Below, piece by piece: positions 1 through 13,799 of a DNA stretch of 64,000 bases. The notes beneath the pieces are model-generated. The model saw only the letters and a list, made by a program, of their open reading frames with translations, was not told the DNA's origin and searched no databases. Numbering within the stretch: position 1 is the first letter of the stretch; the number at the start of each line of letters is the position of its first letter. The DNA is from Puntigrus tetrazona. Lineage: Eukaryota > Chordata > Actinopteri > Cypriniformes > Cyprinidae. The stretch spans positions 729,992 through 793,991 of the forward strand of contig NC_056711.1 of the NCBI RefSeq assembly GCF_018831695.1, written 5' to 3'. The translations under genes and the position numbers were made by a program.

Positions 1-3000
1 CAAGACAGACCAGATAGCAAGGCTTCTAATTAGCCTATTAATCACACATGTCCTTTAGGGCTGTGGCCTCCTTTGTTGGTTTAAGCTAGCAGAGATGGAG
101 GCTGATTTACAAGATGGGTGCCGCTCTCTCGCCATGGGTACGACTCTGTTTAGCATAAAATGAACACAAGGCTGCGAAACCCGAACAATGAGCCATATCT
201 CCCTATAGCCCTCTCAAAGTGCCACATTTGCATATCAAGCCACCAGCGCTGATACGTAAACGTGTTCCTTCATCAGATGGCGCTGGCGACGAGAGCCATT
301 CATCTGCCTGTTAGCGTCCTGCTTTAGTGCTTTACAAAAGCACAGCGGGCTGAAAGAGACATCTTGTGTCATAGCCCATGAGAGATAATGATATCGTTAT
401 ACCTCCTTGATCACACGCGCACCCGCGCACATAAAAAATTCCTGTACACTTCAGTACGATAGCCCGGCGTTCTTCTGGTTTGCATCTGAATAACTACTTC
501 TTTATCGGAGTACTTCAATTTGCAAGGCTTGCTGGAAGGCAGCTCCTCCTGATGTTAATTGCAGGGTACTTAAGCACTAAAAGATTAACATAAAACCCTT
601 TGGAAACAAGCTAATAGTTGTATGATAATTTGTCCGTGGCCTTTGTCTGTCTATCACCACTTTGCCTCTAGCTGTAATTTTATCAAGGCACTGTAAAATA
701 CCATTTAAACAAGTTGACTTACAGATAATTAATAACAGGAATCGCATTATTCAATTGAGCTACTCTGGAACCATTAACAAGCGAGGGAGTAAAACATAAT
801 TAAACTATTCTATTTTATTAACCTATTCATTACGTTGAGCAAATGATGACTCTCTGAAGAACCGTCTCAGACTAATGAGAAGAGTGAGAATCTGAACCGA
901 AGCTGTGTTTGATTAGATCTCTTTTTCAGTGAGACAGGACAGGGAAAATAACGCAATCTAACGATTCAGACAATCTAAAATGTCAACGTGATTGCACAAA
1001 ATACTCAAAGATAAAAGTGAAGAGTTTGATTTGACTCCGTTTAACACTGTTAACCTCAAGCTTTAAGAAGCAAACCAAAGACAAATAATTAAAAAGTGGT
1101 TCAACTTGACTTAAATACAGTATACATAGCATTGGATATTATTTTTATTTTTTAATTTTGTGTTTAGAGGAGAGAAGATGATCTAAAATTCATTGTGCAG
1201 CAGTCCCTGTAATTATACAGGGAAAAAATAAAATGATTTTTTTTTTGTAAAATAAAACATTATGCTGATCATTCAGACAAAATTCAGAAAAAGCCATATT
1301 TTATTATTTACATAATTTTATAGCATTTATTTTTTATTTTTAATAAACAATTTTATGCCGCAGATTCACAACGAGGCTTAAACCTAGCCCTAGACAAAAA
1401 TGTAAATGTGTTTTCAACTCAAAGAAACGTGCACTGACTGATCTTGAATATATGTCTTTGTTTTGTCTTAAGATGCACACCAGTAATGCTTCTTTCTAAA
1501 GCATGTTTATAAAAGTTACTTATATGTCATAATTGAACTATGACCTAATCCTGGGTTGGGCTAATTCTGTCTATTTTAAATGTTAGTTTTATAATTGTTA
1601 GTATAGTACTTTTGCCCTTTTTTTCAATTTTAAGATACTTTATTACTAACGTTTAGTTTTAGTAACTTTAGTAATAAAGTTAGTTAAAGCTAGTTGGCAA
1701 TTCAACACTTCTAATACTTAATAAAAACAACACTGTTCAAAAAACCAAGCTAAATACACAATTTAGCTCATGCATATTTAGTTTAGTTACTGCTAAGTGC
1801 CTCAAATAATGAGACATTTTTCAGCATCTCGTGACACAATGTGCACCAGACTTCAGATGACACTAGGATATATCTATAATAACGGACAAGCCCAGCGATA
1901 TTAAGCTCTCCAGAAAATCATGAATAATGTCAAGGCACGTAAAAAGCTAAAATACAGTTCCCTATTGAAATACAAAGAATAGAAAATGCAGGATCCTTGC
2001 AGAAAAAAACCCCAAAAACTAAAGTGTTAGCCTACTGCATTCCTTCGAGCAACGACTGTTTAAAATCACTGCCTGTCCCGCTGTCACTGTACAAGATCAG
2101 ACAGGGCGAAGTTATTTTGCCCATCAGACAATCGCGGACACTTCCATCAAAGTGGACAAATTCACCCATGACTTCATCTGCAGAGCTGTCAGTACATCAC
2201 TACGTCTCATTTGCGCAGAAGCTCTAGGCAAGCATCCAGACTGGCAGAGTCGGACATGCGAGATGGAGGCAAAAGAAGCCAGCGTCCGAGTGTTGTGCCA
2301 CTCAATCACTGGAACATCAAGCGGAGCTGCAGGAGCACTCTAGGTCACGGTCGCAGTGAAGGTCAGCTGGGAATGGGCCGTGTCCGTGGTGTCACGTCAC
2401 TCCGGAGCAGGTGTGGCCTCCACGTGAACGCTCCCGTCTTTGCCAAGTGCACTCAAATGCACCGAGCTCATGTGTTATTCACCAGGCTTGCTGCTGCAAA
2501 CACTCAAAAGACTATTCATTTATCTGGGATACCTGAAGCGTGGCAAAATGATTGGTTCGCCGCCGTTGCGAGCTGGAAAAAAAAAAAAAATTATGCTAAA
2601 CAATTTGTGTCAATTTTGGGCAGGAATTATTCTGTTCTTTTCTGGATGAGACAGGCCGTGTGCATAATGACGTTATCCTAATAGTGTGACAGTGGAGCTA
2701 CAGGCCCATGACATTTGCTGGAGAAATGCATCACTAAGCAGCCACTGGACTGTGATCTTACTAGACCATAGAACGTCCAAACCACCACAATTAATCATCC
2801 AGAGGTAATGCTATACAGTCAGTGACAAATGGATATATCCAATTATTCATTCATCCTTTTCAAATTGAGAAATGTATAACAACGTCAATCACATTCAAGT
2901 TATACAATATATAAAAACAATCAGATATAGGCTAGCATGATTATGTGTGACCGATATAAATGAGTGTAAATGAGAATCTCAAAGAGAGAGAAAAAACAGG

Positions 3001-3330
3001 TTTGGTGTCAATAAAGTTGTTTTTTTTTTTTTTTAAACAAGTAAAATTATTCATCGACACATTAAACTGTTTAAAAGTGACAGCAAACACATTTATGATG
3101 TTACAGAAAAAGTATAATGCTACTCTTTTGAACTTTCTACTTATTAAAAAAAAAAAATAAATAAAAAATAGGTACCAATGTTTCCACAAAATATTAAGCA
3201 GCACCACTATTTTCATTAATTATACTAATAATTCATGTCTCTTCGAGCATCAAATCAAAATGATTTCTGCATAAGATCATGTGACAATGAAAGCTGGAGT
3301 TAAGATGATAAATTAAAAAAAAAAAGCTTC
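1..3330. other. Gene-free stretch
   Basis: Unique sequence. 1-560 is balanced in composition with TCTAATTAGCC near 27, possibly regulatory. 1141-1800 is AT-rich. 2000-2700 has a 156-codon open frame (2211-2681) ending in a Lys run from an A-tract at 2577-2589, with no recognisable domain. Nothing else was seen. Confidence 0.6.
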
Positions 3331-3339
3331 GGTACAATT

Positions 3340-3480
3340 ACTTTTTATAACATTATAATAGAAAACCACTATTTTAATTTTAATGATATTTGATTATTAT
3401 TATATTATTATTATTATTTATTATTATTATTAATAACAACAACAACTGTATTTTTGGTAACAATTGCAGCCTTGGTAAAC
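3340..3480 (-). repeat. Decayed dispersed repeat copy, reverse
   Basis: The reverse complement reads a GTTTACCAAGGCTGCAATTG and CCAAAAATACAGTTGTTG series, then AAATAGTGGTTTTCTATT. This is the CAAGGCTGCATTTATTTGATC family in a diverged form, with an ATT trinucleotide run inside. Confidence 0.55.
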
Positions 3481-3814
3481 ATGAGAGACGTCATTTGAAA
3501 ACATTAATATATATATTTTTACCCACTTTGTTTTTAAAAGCACTGTTACATACAACCAAATGAATTAAGCATTTCTCTTTTTTATAATAGCTCAGCATGT
3601 AATTATCTAATTATTATGTTAGCTTAGCCTACATTCTATGCAAATGAAAAGCTTATGATCACGACATATTATGTTCCCATCAGTTAATATGATGAAGCCA
3701 TGAGTAAATGTGACAAAACATGACGTGTCCACTCCCAGTCACTGAATGTGTGTGTTTTTATGTACTAACAAACAACTAACAGCGTGTAACAGTTTAAGAC
3801 ATGTACATATTCTG

Positions 3815-4035
3815 ACTATTAACTAGTTTCTTATTAGCATGCCTGTTATTAACATACTAGCTTTTTATTACTACTTATAAAGCATATATTCTACATCACC
3901 TTATTTAACATCCCAATACCTAAACTTAACTACTACCTTACTAACTATTAATAAGCAGCAAATTAGCAGTTCATTAATAGTTTATTAATAGCATCATATT
4001 TAATAGTTTATTATATCAAGAGTTGGACCTCAAAA
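3815..4035 (+). repeat. Dispersed repeat, 'CCCAATACCTAAACTTAAC' family
   Basis: It has TTATTAGCATGCCTGTTATT, ACTTATAAAGCATATATTCT, CATCCCAATACCTAAACTTA and ACTATTAATAAGCAGCAAAT. Copies at 19235-19650 (two) and 32915-33155 share the same ordered blocks. Confidence 0.7.
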
Positions 4036-5092
4036 TAACGTGTGAGGGGAAAGAGTGGACAAAACTGGTAACGAGACTGGTTGGTAACGAGGAATATGCC
4101 ATGTGACCAATCACTCTTTTAAAACTGTGTGCAGCAGATGGTGAAAAACATACTTTTTTATTTTATCTAACCTGAATACATGCTACATTTTAATGCCCTT
4201 CAATGCAAAAAAACTTGTTCCTCGTCAAAAAACAAAAACCACCTGCACATCAACTCTTGATGTCACTTCTGTGGCGTTCGCAATTAAAGGCACATGAAGG
4301 TGTAAATGAGTGCGGCCTGAATGCTGAGCTCATATGCAGTCTCCTGATGGGAGTGTGTTAGAGCGTGTTACGGCTCGAGTGCTTAGATTGAAAACCCAAT
4401 TCAGAAAGGAGTGGAGTCAGCTCCCACTGCTCACCACTGAGGACTAATGAATTGGTTGCGGGCGTGACAGTCAAGGTGGATTACCTTGTATTTTTATCAG
4501 TGTTGAGTCTAGACGGTGACTGCATTTAGATAATGAATTATAGCATTACAAGCTGGATTTTACTGTGCGTGTTCGCTCCTGGAAATGAACTGGGCAGACG
4601 AAGACAAGACGTGTCAGATTTACAGTAAGCCAGAGGATTTAGTAGTTCATACAATGTTCGATTCATTGGCCCAAAATCATTTGGATAAGTTTCCTGCTGC
4701 CTAAAACTAGCATCGGAAACCAGCTTTGTTAGCCTCCTTGAGATACGATTCGCACTGCACACTGACTCTGAACTTTTTGTATGCGTTTTTTCAGGGTTTT
4801 TTTTCATTATCCTTTCGTATAAAAATGCTTGCTATGGATGTGAAAATGCAGAAAATCCAACCTTTTTTTTTTTTTTATGACGGATGAAAATGGCAGTGTG
4901 TAAACATGATGTAAACAATGTGAGCTTGTATTTATTTTTGAATGTGTTAAAAATTCTGATAAATTCTGGACACTCTGTGCAATGACTTTTAATTTAATTT
5001 AGTTAAGGTTTGGGCAATTGTGATATACTTTTATCATTTTTCTTATTATTATTTTCTTGTTTTAGTTAATGATAATTAACTTCTGATTTAGT

Positions 5093-5259
5093 CAACCTGG
5101 TCTCATGATAGAGCATCAGCTTTTAGCAACAGTCCTCGAATATTTCAATTCTGAACCGTCGCGCTAACTAAAGCAACGCAACAAAAACACAGCAATACTT
5201 ACGTATATCGACGTAATGAAAAAAGTGCACAGGGTACATATTTTTATGAGACCAGGTTG
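5093..5259. mobile_element. Small MITE with CAACCTGGTCTCAT inverted ends
   Basis: CAACCTGGTCTCAT at 5093-5106 is mirrored exactly by ATGAGACCAGGTTG at 5246-5259, enclosing about 140 bp without an ORF. The perfect 14-bp terminal inverted repeats and short length fit a miniature inverted-repeat element. I see no clear target duplication, so the superfamily is left open. Confidence 0.7.
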
Positions 5260-6823
5260 GGTTTAATAACGGATAGGGTTATTTCATTTTTTTTCCTCCG
5301 AGTTATTGGCCAGAATAAACAGCCATGTGGTTCACATTTGCCACATTTGTCAAAAGTCTGGCTATGCAAAACTGCCACATACCCTTCTTCCGAGCCCATT
5401 AACACAAACCAGAGTGTGTGACATTGCACATGAAGATCTGATCACACAACCAACAGTCCACCTACAATAACAACGGACGGTTTATCCGCTTGCGTGGCTG
5501 TGTCTGTTCATGCTGGAGGAGGGCCCACAGTCCCATCACTGGGTTTTATCTGTCCCCCTGCAACATGACAGTTTGTAATATAAAAGCATCTGGAGTTTCT
5601 TGTCAAGCACAAGCTTATCTGGACCCAAACATTTCCCTGGACCAGACCTCACACTGACACGGCGAACTCTTTCTCTCTCTCTCTCTCCCCGCTCGAGTGT
5701 GGGGTCACGCTATTCGGTGGAATAAGCAACAGATTACAACTGTCAAACTCCACAGACAGTTCAGTAAAACAACATGACTTAACCATGATGGACAGCACCT
5801 GGTTGTCATTTGTCTCCACCTTCTTCATCAGTGAAGCGTAATAGATGAAAACAAAGCTGGAAAGTATATTGTCTTCCACATGGAGAAAAGACAAAACAGA
5901 AAAAGACAGGAGGGGACATCTGACCTGCTTTTGTGGCATTTCAACTACAGGCCTTTTTACTACCATTTTACAATATTCTGCTATTTAAAAATATTCTTAT
6001 TAAAATAAATAACTATTCATTTTATTTAAATGACCAATCTTTTGGTTTCAACTATTTATTTTGACATATCAAGCTCACATTAATATAATAAATGAAGTTA
6101 ATTTATTAATTTTCCCAAAAAAAAAGAACAATAATCACTACGATGATAATATACAGAATTTATAAACAGCATCATTTCCACCATAATTTGCTTCTAATTA
6201 CATTTGCTGTTTCCAATTATTTGTGTACCAAGTTGTTTAGGAGACAGATTTTTTTAGAAGAAATAGAATCTATAAAAACTATTAAACAAATATTAAAAAA
6301 ATAAGGTCAGGTCTACAGAGCTATATAGTTGAAGAAACACCCATTCATTTCTAGGCCAAGCAACTTGGCGATTAGGCATCATAATGTTGAATGAAAAAGT
6401 ACCTGAAATACGAGGAGAAGAAACAATATCGAGACTTATAATAAAAGCAGATAATCCTCTCTGTGTTCCATCAGGTAGTATTACAGTTACCGGGGTGTCT
6501 ATTGTCTTTGACGATGTCAGATGTCAAAGCTCTAGCCATCAGGAAAGAACATCTAAGATTACGGCCTCTCTTTTTGTTGTGCAGCTGCTGTTGCTGCTAG
6601 TGGCCTGGAGCCTGCAGAGACCGGTGTGATTCCCCACGCAGGGATCAGGGCTGCTCACAGGGCCTGTGGCTCACTTCAAACACAGGCCAGCAGGCCAAAA
6701 AAACTCCCCCCGAGCACAAGCCTGCTGCTCATCCGCATCTCTCTATCACTCTCCTCTTTCTCTCTGGGGACAAACAAGTGATGTATGTTCTGAGGAAACG
6801 TGAGAGAAATTTGCTGTTTTGTC

Positions 6824-6872
6824 TGTGTGTGTGTGTGGGTGTGTGGGTGTGTGTGTATGTGTGTGTGTGTGA
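6824..6872. repeat. Imperfect (TG)n microsatellite
   Basis: TG units are interrupted by GGGT and TATG. Small ORFs through it encode Cys-Val repeats and are not genes. Confidence 0.92.
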
Positions 6873-7439
6873 GACAGCTAAGTGTTCATCTCTAAGCCGG
6901 CCTGTGGCAGGAAGCATACACTGCTTACAGCTGGAGGACACTTTCGGTGTTCATTCAGTCAAACTGAGCTGAACTGCATGGCTACTCAATTAATAAACAT
7001 ATGATGATTATATTAAAGAAATGAACAGTTTTACACCCACAAGGATGTAAAAATGTTTAATCAAACTGAAAACCACATATTGAGCAAACATTATTTATGT
7101 TATTCGCTGATTGCACTAAATTTAATCTCAGCAGGCTACAAATGACAGGTAACGAGCCAATAGAACCATTTTTAATCATTTCAGTTTTTTTAATCTTAAG
7201 AATGTTTTGACCTTTTGGATAAAGCAAAGGTTCAGGTCATTTTAAAGGTTCCATCTACCAATAAAGGTAGATATTATTTTTTTTAAGCGTTATTCATTTT
7301 CTGTGACGTCTGGTGCTTTAATCTACACCTGGTTACTTTACTTTGTTATATAGTCTCTAAAGGAAGGAATCCATTTTCTTATCTGTGAACTCTTTTGTCT
7401 CTGTGTCTTTTTATTTTTGCTCTGTCCGACAATTAAAAA

Positions 7440-8300
7440 CAGGGAAAGGTGACCACTGACCCCAGAGGGATTTCTAAACCTGGATCAGGTTTAGGCAGGC
7501 AGAAATCTCTTCAGCATGCATGAAGATCAGGCAGCCTTGGCAGCTATGGGAGGTCTTACCCGCAAATCCTTCTTTTCGGATCTCCTCACCCAGATGAAAG
7601 GGCAACGCCACTAAGGATTATACAACACAATTACGCATTCTCTGTTGTGCTGACAAAGAGGGGGAAATCGGCTTTCTAAAAGGCCGAATCTTTTCCAATT
7701 AAGCACATTTTCTGACATTCTGTAATGGCCAGGTTGATGCTCTTTAACACTGACACATCTAACCTCCATCTCACCCCACTAGTCATTCACACCCACCTAC
7801 AGTGCCTTTGAAGTGTGTGCTTCCTCCTTTAAAAGCCAAATTGTTTTTGTTGACGACTGAGAATTGCTCTGACAACTAACTTGCGATGATGAAAAATGGT
7901 CAATTTTCTCAAGAAGCCTGGCAAGGATGACTTTCAACGCTCAGTTCAGAATAGCTAGTATCAAATTAGTATCACGTCTTCCTTTCTTGTCAGACAGCTA
8001 ACCTAAATGGCAATTGTTTTATTTCACCTTCAATATGTAGAAGGGACAGGGTGTAAATGGTGTTTACTGGAGCTTTCATGGGTTGACCGAGAACGATCAT
8101 GTTGGACAGCTTGTTCTCATGTGACAATCACAATAAGAGGATGACACTTCTGAACATCTTCACACTTCTCAACAAGAACGCACTCTTCACATTCTGATGA
8201 TCCTTTAGAGCCACCAAGGGAACTCTAGAGGATGTTTTTCGTCAATATTTGTACTGAAGTAGACAAAAAGATGGCATGAGAGTCCCCATCTAGGTGAAGT
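7440..8300. promoter_or_regulatory. Candidate regulatory block
   Basis: Unique, repeat-free sequence with CCAATTAAGCAC, AATTACGCATTC and a TTTTCGGATCTCC segment. No gene is supported. The call rests on composition and absence of repeats. Confidence 0.28.
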
Positions 8301-8869
8301 GTTAGTATCATCTTCAAATAGCAATCTTACAATAGAAACTCGCTTACTGACGCACAGTGCGCTAAAAAATATCAAGCACTGCCTGAAATTGTACTAAAAC
8401 GTAGTATTCGGAATTGAAATGAGAACGCCTGAGAATTCCATTTCAATTTCTAAACTCAGTTTCAATTGGAAATGGATTTGAAAAAAATTACACTGAACTG
8501 CAAATCATAACATAATAATACTAGAAAATCAAAGTCTGTAGGAACTTTAAATGGTTTAAAACCTTTTGAAAAAGTTTGAAAAGTATGAAAAAAGTTAGTT
8601 CACTTCCAGAACAAAAAGTCCTGTCCTTTCCCTTCACCATGACATTTTAGATTTCACTGAAGTCTACTATACAGATAAAAAAAAAAAAATAAAAAAAAAT
8701 AAATCGAGAAAATCCTAGAATGTTTTCCCTCAAAAACCTTAATTTATTTTCGACCAAAAAAAGACTATAAGGGCATTTTTTATAACAGTATAACAATGAC
8801 AGAATGAAAAATATAAAATGAAAGACTGATAAAATGACAGAAGGGATGATGGAAAGCAAGACAAAACAT

Positions 8870-9005
8870 TGGATGCAAAAATGGATGACTGATATGGATT
8901 GTCTGACAGATAGATGAATGAATGGAATGATGGATGGACAGACAGAAGAAAAAATGGACAGATGGAGCGGAGAATGGATAGACACTTATGGATGGATAGA
9001 TTAGA
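8870..9005. repeat. Degenerate GATG/GACA-rich tract
   Basis: Repeated ATGGATG, GATAGATGAATGG and GGACAGACAG units form a decayed tetranucleotide array. The Ser/Ile/His-rich antisense open frames at 8647-9028 come from this low complexity and are not genes. Confidence 0.75.
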
Positions 9006-11029
9006 ATAAGGTTCAGAATTAGCTGCATTCAGTCAGCAGTCTGGCTACAAGAGGTTAGGCTTCTTCTTCATCGAGTCTCCTGATGTCCTTGAGTGAAAGA
9101 TAACCTTAGGATCTGCTTCAAAGATGCGGTCAGCTGAGTTCATCCAGAGCGCAAAAGAGCTGTGTGAGCATCCGTCATTCACACATGTCTTCACCGCAAG
9201 CACAGGTTTATACTGAGGACAGCTAGTGGAGAGTGACAGCTGTCAGTTAGAAGAGCCTCAGGGCACAACCAGGAGAGGGCATGCAGGGGAGATCACTGGA
9301 GGAACCGCAGGATGACACGCTCACCTTCAAGATCCCTGTGAGGAACCTAGATCATCTGACATGAAACCAGATCCAACTATATAGCGGCGCATATACTGCT
9401 TATCATCAACAATAATATTTCATCTGCAATGGCTGTTGCATTATGTCTCCTCTAGTGTTTCAGACGATATCTCAATCATCAATCTGTGCGTATATTTGAC
9501 AAGATACTGAAGTCTTCAGTCAAACATCAGAGTTTTCAAGTATGTAATACTCAAGCATTTGTCATTAAAAATCTACAAAACCAATTTATCTAAACTGCAT
9601 ATCCACATTCATTTCAAAGCTCTGTACTCTTACTCATCAGCACTCTCATTTATGTCTAGTCTTTCCTCTCTAAATGAATTTTAGGAGGAAATCTCATACA
9701 AAGTGTATAAAAGGAACTCCATTGAGCTATGAAAGAGCAATACAATTTTCCTCCAGGCTCTTCTTTCTCTCCAATTGTTTTCGGTTAACCTTTATTTTCC
9801 CATCAAAAATAAAGCACCAAAATGAAATCAATAAATAATCGCCGATAACCTAAAAGAGCTCACCAAGAAAGGACATGTACTGTAGCAGCGCAGTCATGTT
9901 CACAAACCAAACGGGCCAGTATAATAGAGCCTTCTCTTCCTGTCTCCACCCTAAACAAGCCGTCTGACTCAGATGAGATGCATTCATCAGCAGACTGTGT
10001 CACTCGACGCCTTCATTATCTTGTCCGCCGGTGTTCGAGCTAGACCTGTGGAATTCCCAGGGATGAGCAGTGGCCTCTTACTCTAATCAGAGCTCACAAG
10101 AGCCTTTTGATCCGCTGCTTCCCTCTCTACCGCACACTTCATCACCTTTATTTTCTGACATAATTGCATGTGAAAGATCCCCCTTTGATAATGCCTTCAT
10201 GCCAAATCACTATCTGAGAAGAGTGTCGAAAAGTGTCATGTGCACTGTCTGCTCGCAGAAAAAGGACGCCCGAGCACCTGCGCAAGACAAACACATTTCT
10301 CACAGACATGACGTATCTATCATCTCAGTGCAGGATATGAGCTGCTCCGTCAACTTAATGTTGAGAAGGAAGAAAGACATCGAGAGGGAGGGAACGACAG
10401 CAGGACGGACCGCAGACAGCAGACTCGCTTTGCATGGCAGGCAGACAGACGAGGCAAGTCCCACGACTCTCTGACCTACGCTCAAGTACAACTGATCAAA
10501 ATCTCTGGAAACAACAGGGAAAAAAAAAAAGCAGCAACAAAAGACTATGGAGCTAGGATAGCAATACTTTGGAGGCATTTTTTTGTACATGTACAATAAC
10601 AATACCGTGCCATTCACTCATATCATAGCATCGGTATCATGTACAATTTCTGACATACAGTAATACTTGAAACCGAACAAAGTTCTTGTAGTTAAGTTTT
10701 TAACTTGAAGTGTTTGTAAACAAAGTGTTGTTCTTTATTTGTTTAAATGTTAATTCTATGCAATAAAAAACATGTTTAAGTAAGCCTTTAATATTAAATG
10801 CACACTGACACTTTTTAAGAACAATTTTATTCAGTAACAAAGTGCTAAACTAATCAGAAGGTACAGTTTTAAAAGGTAGCTTTTAATTGTAACAAAATAA
10901 TCCATTTGAAATAAATGCTGCTCCTAAATTATCTGTTTATCAAAAAATCTAGGGGAAAAAAAGTGAAACGGCACAATGACCAGTTTACAGCTTTTGCAAT
11001 CAAGACTAAATTACATTTTAACAGGAATT
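9006..11029. other. Gene-free stretch
   Basis: Unique sequence with no repeat that I recognise. A 134-codon frame at 10070-10474 lacks any domain and overlaps an equally long antisense frame, so it is taken as chance. Confidence 0.55.
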
Positions 11030-11106
11030 TTTTAATTTGTAATAATATTTTACAATACTACTGTATTTTGGATCAATTAAATGAATAAATGCAGCCTTTT
11101 GTGGGC

Positions 11107-11139
<33 letters not shown>

Positions 11140-11164
11140 GCCCCCAAACTTTTTATTGGTAGTG
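11030..11164 (+). repeat. Dispersed repeat end with A31 tract and terminal motif
   Basis: The text TAATATTTTACAATACTACTG, then TTGGATCAATTAAATG and AATGCAGCC, followed by 31 A (11108-11138), then CCCCCAAACTTTTTATTGGT and AGTGTA, matches the end of an abundant fish repeat as I remember it. Other copies in the window share the GATCAAATAAATGC and AATATTTCACAATATT blocks. It is probably a non-autonomous DNA element; I cannot name it. Confidence 0.7.
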
Positions 11165-11699
11165 TATCTACTCAATGAATACTTACTTGCTCTATAAATA
11201 GGCTCACTAAATGGAAAGTTATGACTAAAATGTTACAAAATTAAAGTAGGCAAAGGTAATGGCACTTTACAGAATCCTTAGGAAACACAGTGTTACCATC
11301 TGTCACGATCCGATCATGTGAAGAAATCTAGCTCCTGGTGTTTACTCAAACAACTCAAATAACAACCACGACAACAATGTCTATCAGACGTGGCCCAAAT
11401 CTATAAAAAAAATGGCTATGCTGCTAGTCTGTCACCACGTCCTACTAGAGCCGAAACACAAACGCAGAATAAATATTCCCTCAATGTGAAGTCGTCGCCC
11501 ACATCCGGCTCTCATTCCGGAATGTGCCAGAACCGCTGCAAGATAAATGAACGCCGGAGAACTGAAGGGAAACAGATCCCCTATCTGGCATGGCACTATT
11601 TACTGACATTAAGAATGATAATATCCATCAACAGGCTGTCAAAGCCCCAAGTGGGCTGTGGAAAGAACAAAGGCTTCGACTGTCATCCTTTTCAGATGC

Positions 11700-13460
11700 T
11701 GACAAGGAGATGTTGATGTACCTGCCATTCAGGTGCAAATAATGTCATCACCCGCATTGGGATCAGGGCTTTTAACTGCGCCGAGGCGATGAATAACCCG
11801 TGCCTTGGGCCTCCTCCCCGTGGCAGAAACCAGCTAATGAGCTAGCCATCAACATCCAATTAAAAGGCTGCAGGAAAAGTAAAAGCGCGGGGGGGGGAAA
11901 CCAAAAACAGATCAACATATGTCCATTCCACTCTACAGCGTGTGAAATACGGCTGCGAGTTAACAGTTTGGCTGCTAACAGAGACAAAACAAAACACGAG
12001 GCAGCTTCAGGAGGCATCTGTATAATTACTGTTGGCCATCTTTCAAGCCGCCCTCCTCTCAGGAGAGAGATGTGTGACAATATATGACAAGAAAGCAAAC
12101 ACGCTTCCCCAGCAGAATAATAGAAGGCATCAGCAGTGTACCAGACACACCTGTCTGGCTCTGAAAACAATGCCACGCTGCCTATTTATTAGGTGCCAGA
12201 AAAGTTTATGTTTGTTCTGTGACAGTGACAGCAACTTGATCCCTTTCATTATTTGGGGATCTCAAGCTTGAGAGAGGGGAGGAGAGAAAAAAGTCTGACT
12301 CTCAATTTTTATTTATTTTTTTATTTTTTTTTACCAGCTCGCAGTGAGTTCTCTTTCTTCCTGATAGCTGTCTGCCATGGTGTCAAAAGACAAATAACAA
12401 AGACTGTCATCCAGCAGAGGAGAGATCCTGCTCACGTTCCCCGGCAATCTTCCACTCATTGGTCCACTCCGTTTCTTAAAACCGTCACGAGGACGCAAGC
12501 CGGCGCGATTCCGGCGCTTACCTGCGCGCGCCGCCATCGCGGTTTCTGATAAGTCATTGTAGTTTGATTGACAGTCATTGTGCTGTCTAAATGATGTTGT
12601 GAGTTTATTGTGACACTATTGGCAGCTCGAGAGAGGATGACACCATTCTCGCTCAAATACGACACCGTCTATACAATAGAGCGAAATTGCGACTGTCAGA
12701 CGAATCAAGCGCTAATTGCAGCGATGCATCTATTTTGAGACGTAGTCCATTTACATTTCTAAACTAACTCGCTCTTACTTTCACCTGTCAAACAATAAAC
12801 AAGCCCAACAATTCTTGCTATCATCAAGCTCAAATGAAACATAATGCCATCTATCATCTACCTCGGAGTGCGGCGGCATCTGTTTGCTCGCTAGATAGCA
12901 GACAGCTGAGAAAGACAAAAAGAGGAAGCTGTTTGCGGGGATGTTCGGAGGGAAAAAATGGGTCAGGTTGCTCGCTGCTGTTTTGTGGCCTTCCCCTCCG
13001 TCTACCTGTCAGTCTGCGCGGCTGACAGAACGGCGCTGACTGTCATTTTAACAGTTAATAATTAGGCCTCCTCTCGGCACCAAACGGGGTGCCACGATGA
13101 CAAAAGCCAATGGCGCGCCGGCTCCCGCTTTATAAATAGTCTGAAGGGATGATTAATGAGGGTGGCTGGCGAGCTAAAGCAGCAATCTGAGCCCAGACAA
13201 TGGCCGCCCGCACAGCTGCCGAAAAAACAAGACAAGCTCTGTCCGGGGATATAATTGAGGAAAGTGGCAAAACATTGCACGTAAATAAATAAATAAATGT
13301 TAACCGACAGCTTATGAAGACTTTATTTAACCCCTCACTGCTTTGCAAGCTCCTCATTAACATTTTGACACGCTCGGCTGAGAGCGGGGGTCAGGCTCGC
13401 CTTCAGACGCGCCGATGTGCCGCGAGAGGAAAACATTCTTCGGTGATGTTCTGCTGAGAG
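11700..13460. promoter_or_regulatory. Candidate conserved regulatory block (G+C-rich, unique)
   Basis: The block is free of recognisable repeats and more G+C-rich than the flanks. It has homeodomain-type cores such as CAATTAAAAG (about 11857) and GTTAATAATTAGGC (about 13054), and GATTAATGAGG near 13150. Subregion 13040-13270, with GGCGCGCC and TTTATAAATAG, looks the most constrained by eye. No gene is supported: all open frames are short and have no domain. Regulatory identity is inference from composition only. Confidence 0.35.
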
Positions 13461-13490
13461 GTGTGAGAGAGAGAGAGAGAGGGGGGAGAG

Positions 13491-13519
13491 AAAAAAAAAA
13501 AAAAAAAAAAAAAAAAAAA
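13491..13519. repeat. A-tract of 29 bases after a GA/GGGG tract
   Basis: A GAGAGAGAGAGGGGGGAGAG purine tract passes into 29 A, at the edge of a G+C-rich block. A further A-run of 25 lies at 13773-13797. Confidence 0.92.
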
Positions 13520-13799
13520 CGGGGGCCAAAAAGAAACCCACGTCACTGCGGCGAATAGTTTGGAGTTTTCCTCCGAGAGCCGTGCCAAACATTGACTTGC
13601 TTTTTGAGTGATTTTGTGGGTAAACAAAGAAAGACTGAGCCTGCAGTAAATGCCCCGGCAGGGGGCCCTCGCTGGGACTGTTAGTGCCAGACTCAGATCA
13701 TGGGAAGGGCCTAGAATGAGCTGTGTGGATTTTTCTTCCCAAAACAAAACAGGAAACAGCAGTTGTTTAGTTAAAAAAAAAAAAAAAAAAAAAAAAATC

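Larger units (their letters stand above)
4036..8640. other. Gene-free stretch apart from the MITE and TG tract
   Basis: Mostly unique. A short CT tract lies at about 5671-5688. A chance antisense frame at 5649-5966 and a plus frame at 6384-6629 show no conserved feature. The 7440-8300 part is listed as possible regulatory DNA. Confidence 0.55.

Noticed and set aside
2211..2681. 156-codon plus frame
   Set aside because: It includes a poly-Lys run from an A-tract and shows no recognisable feature or conserved composition.
8647..9028. Ser/Ile/His-rich antisense frames
   Set aside because: They are produced by the degenerate GATG/GACA tract.
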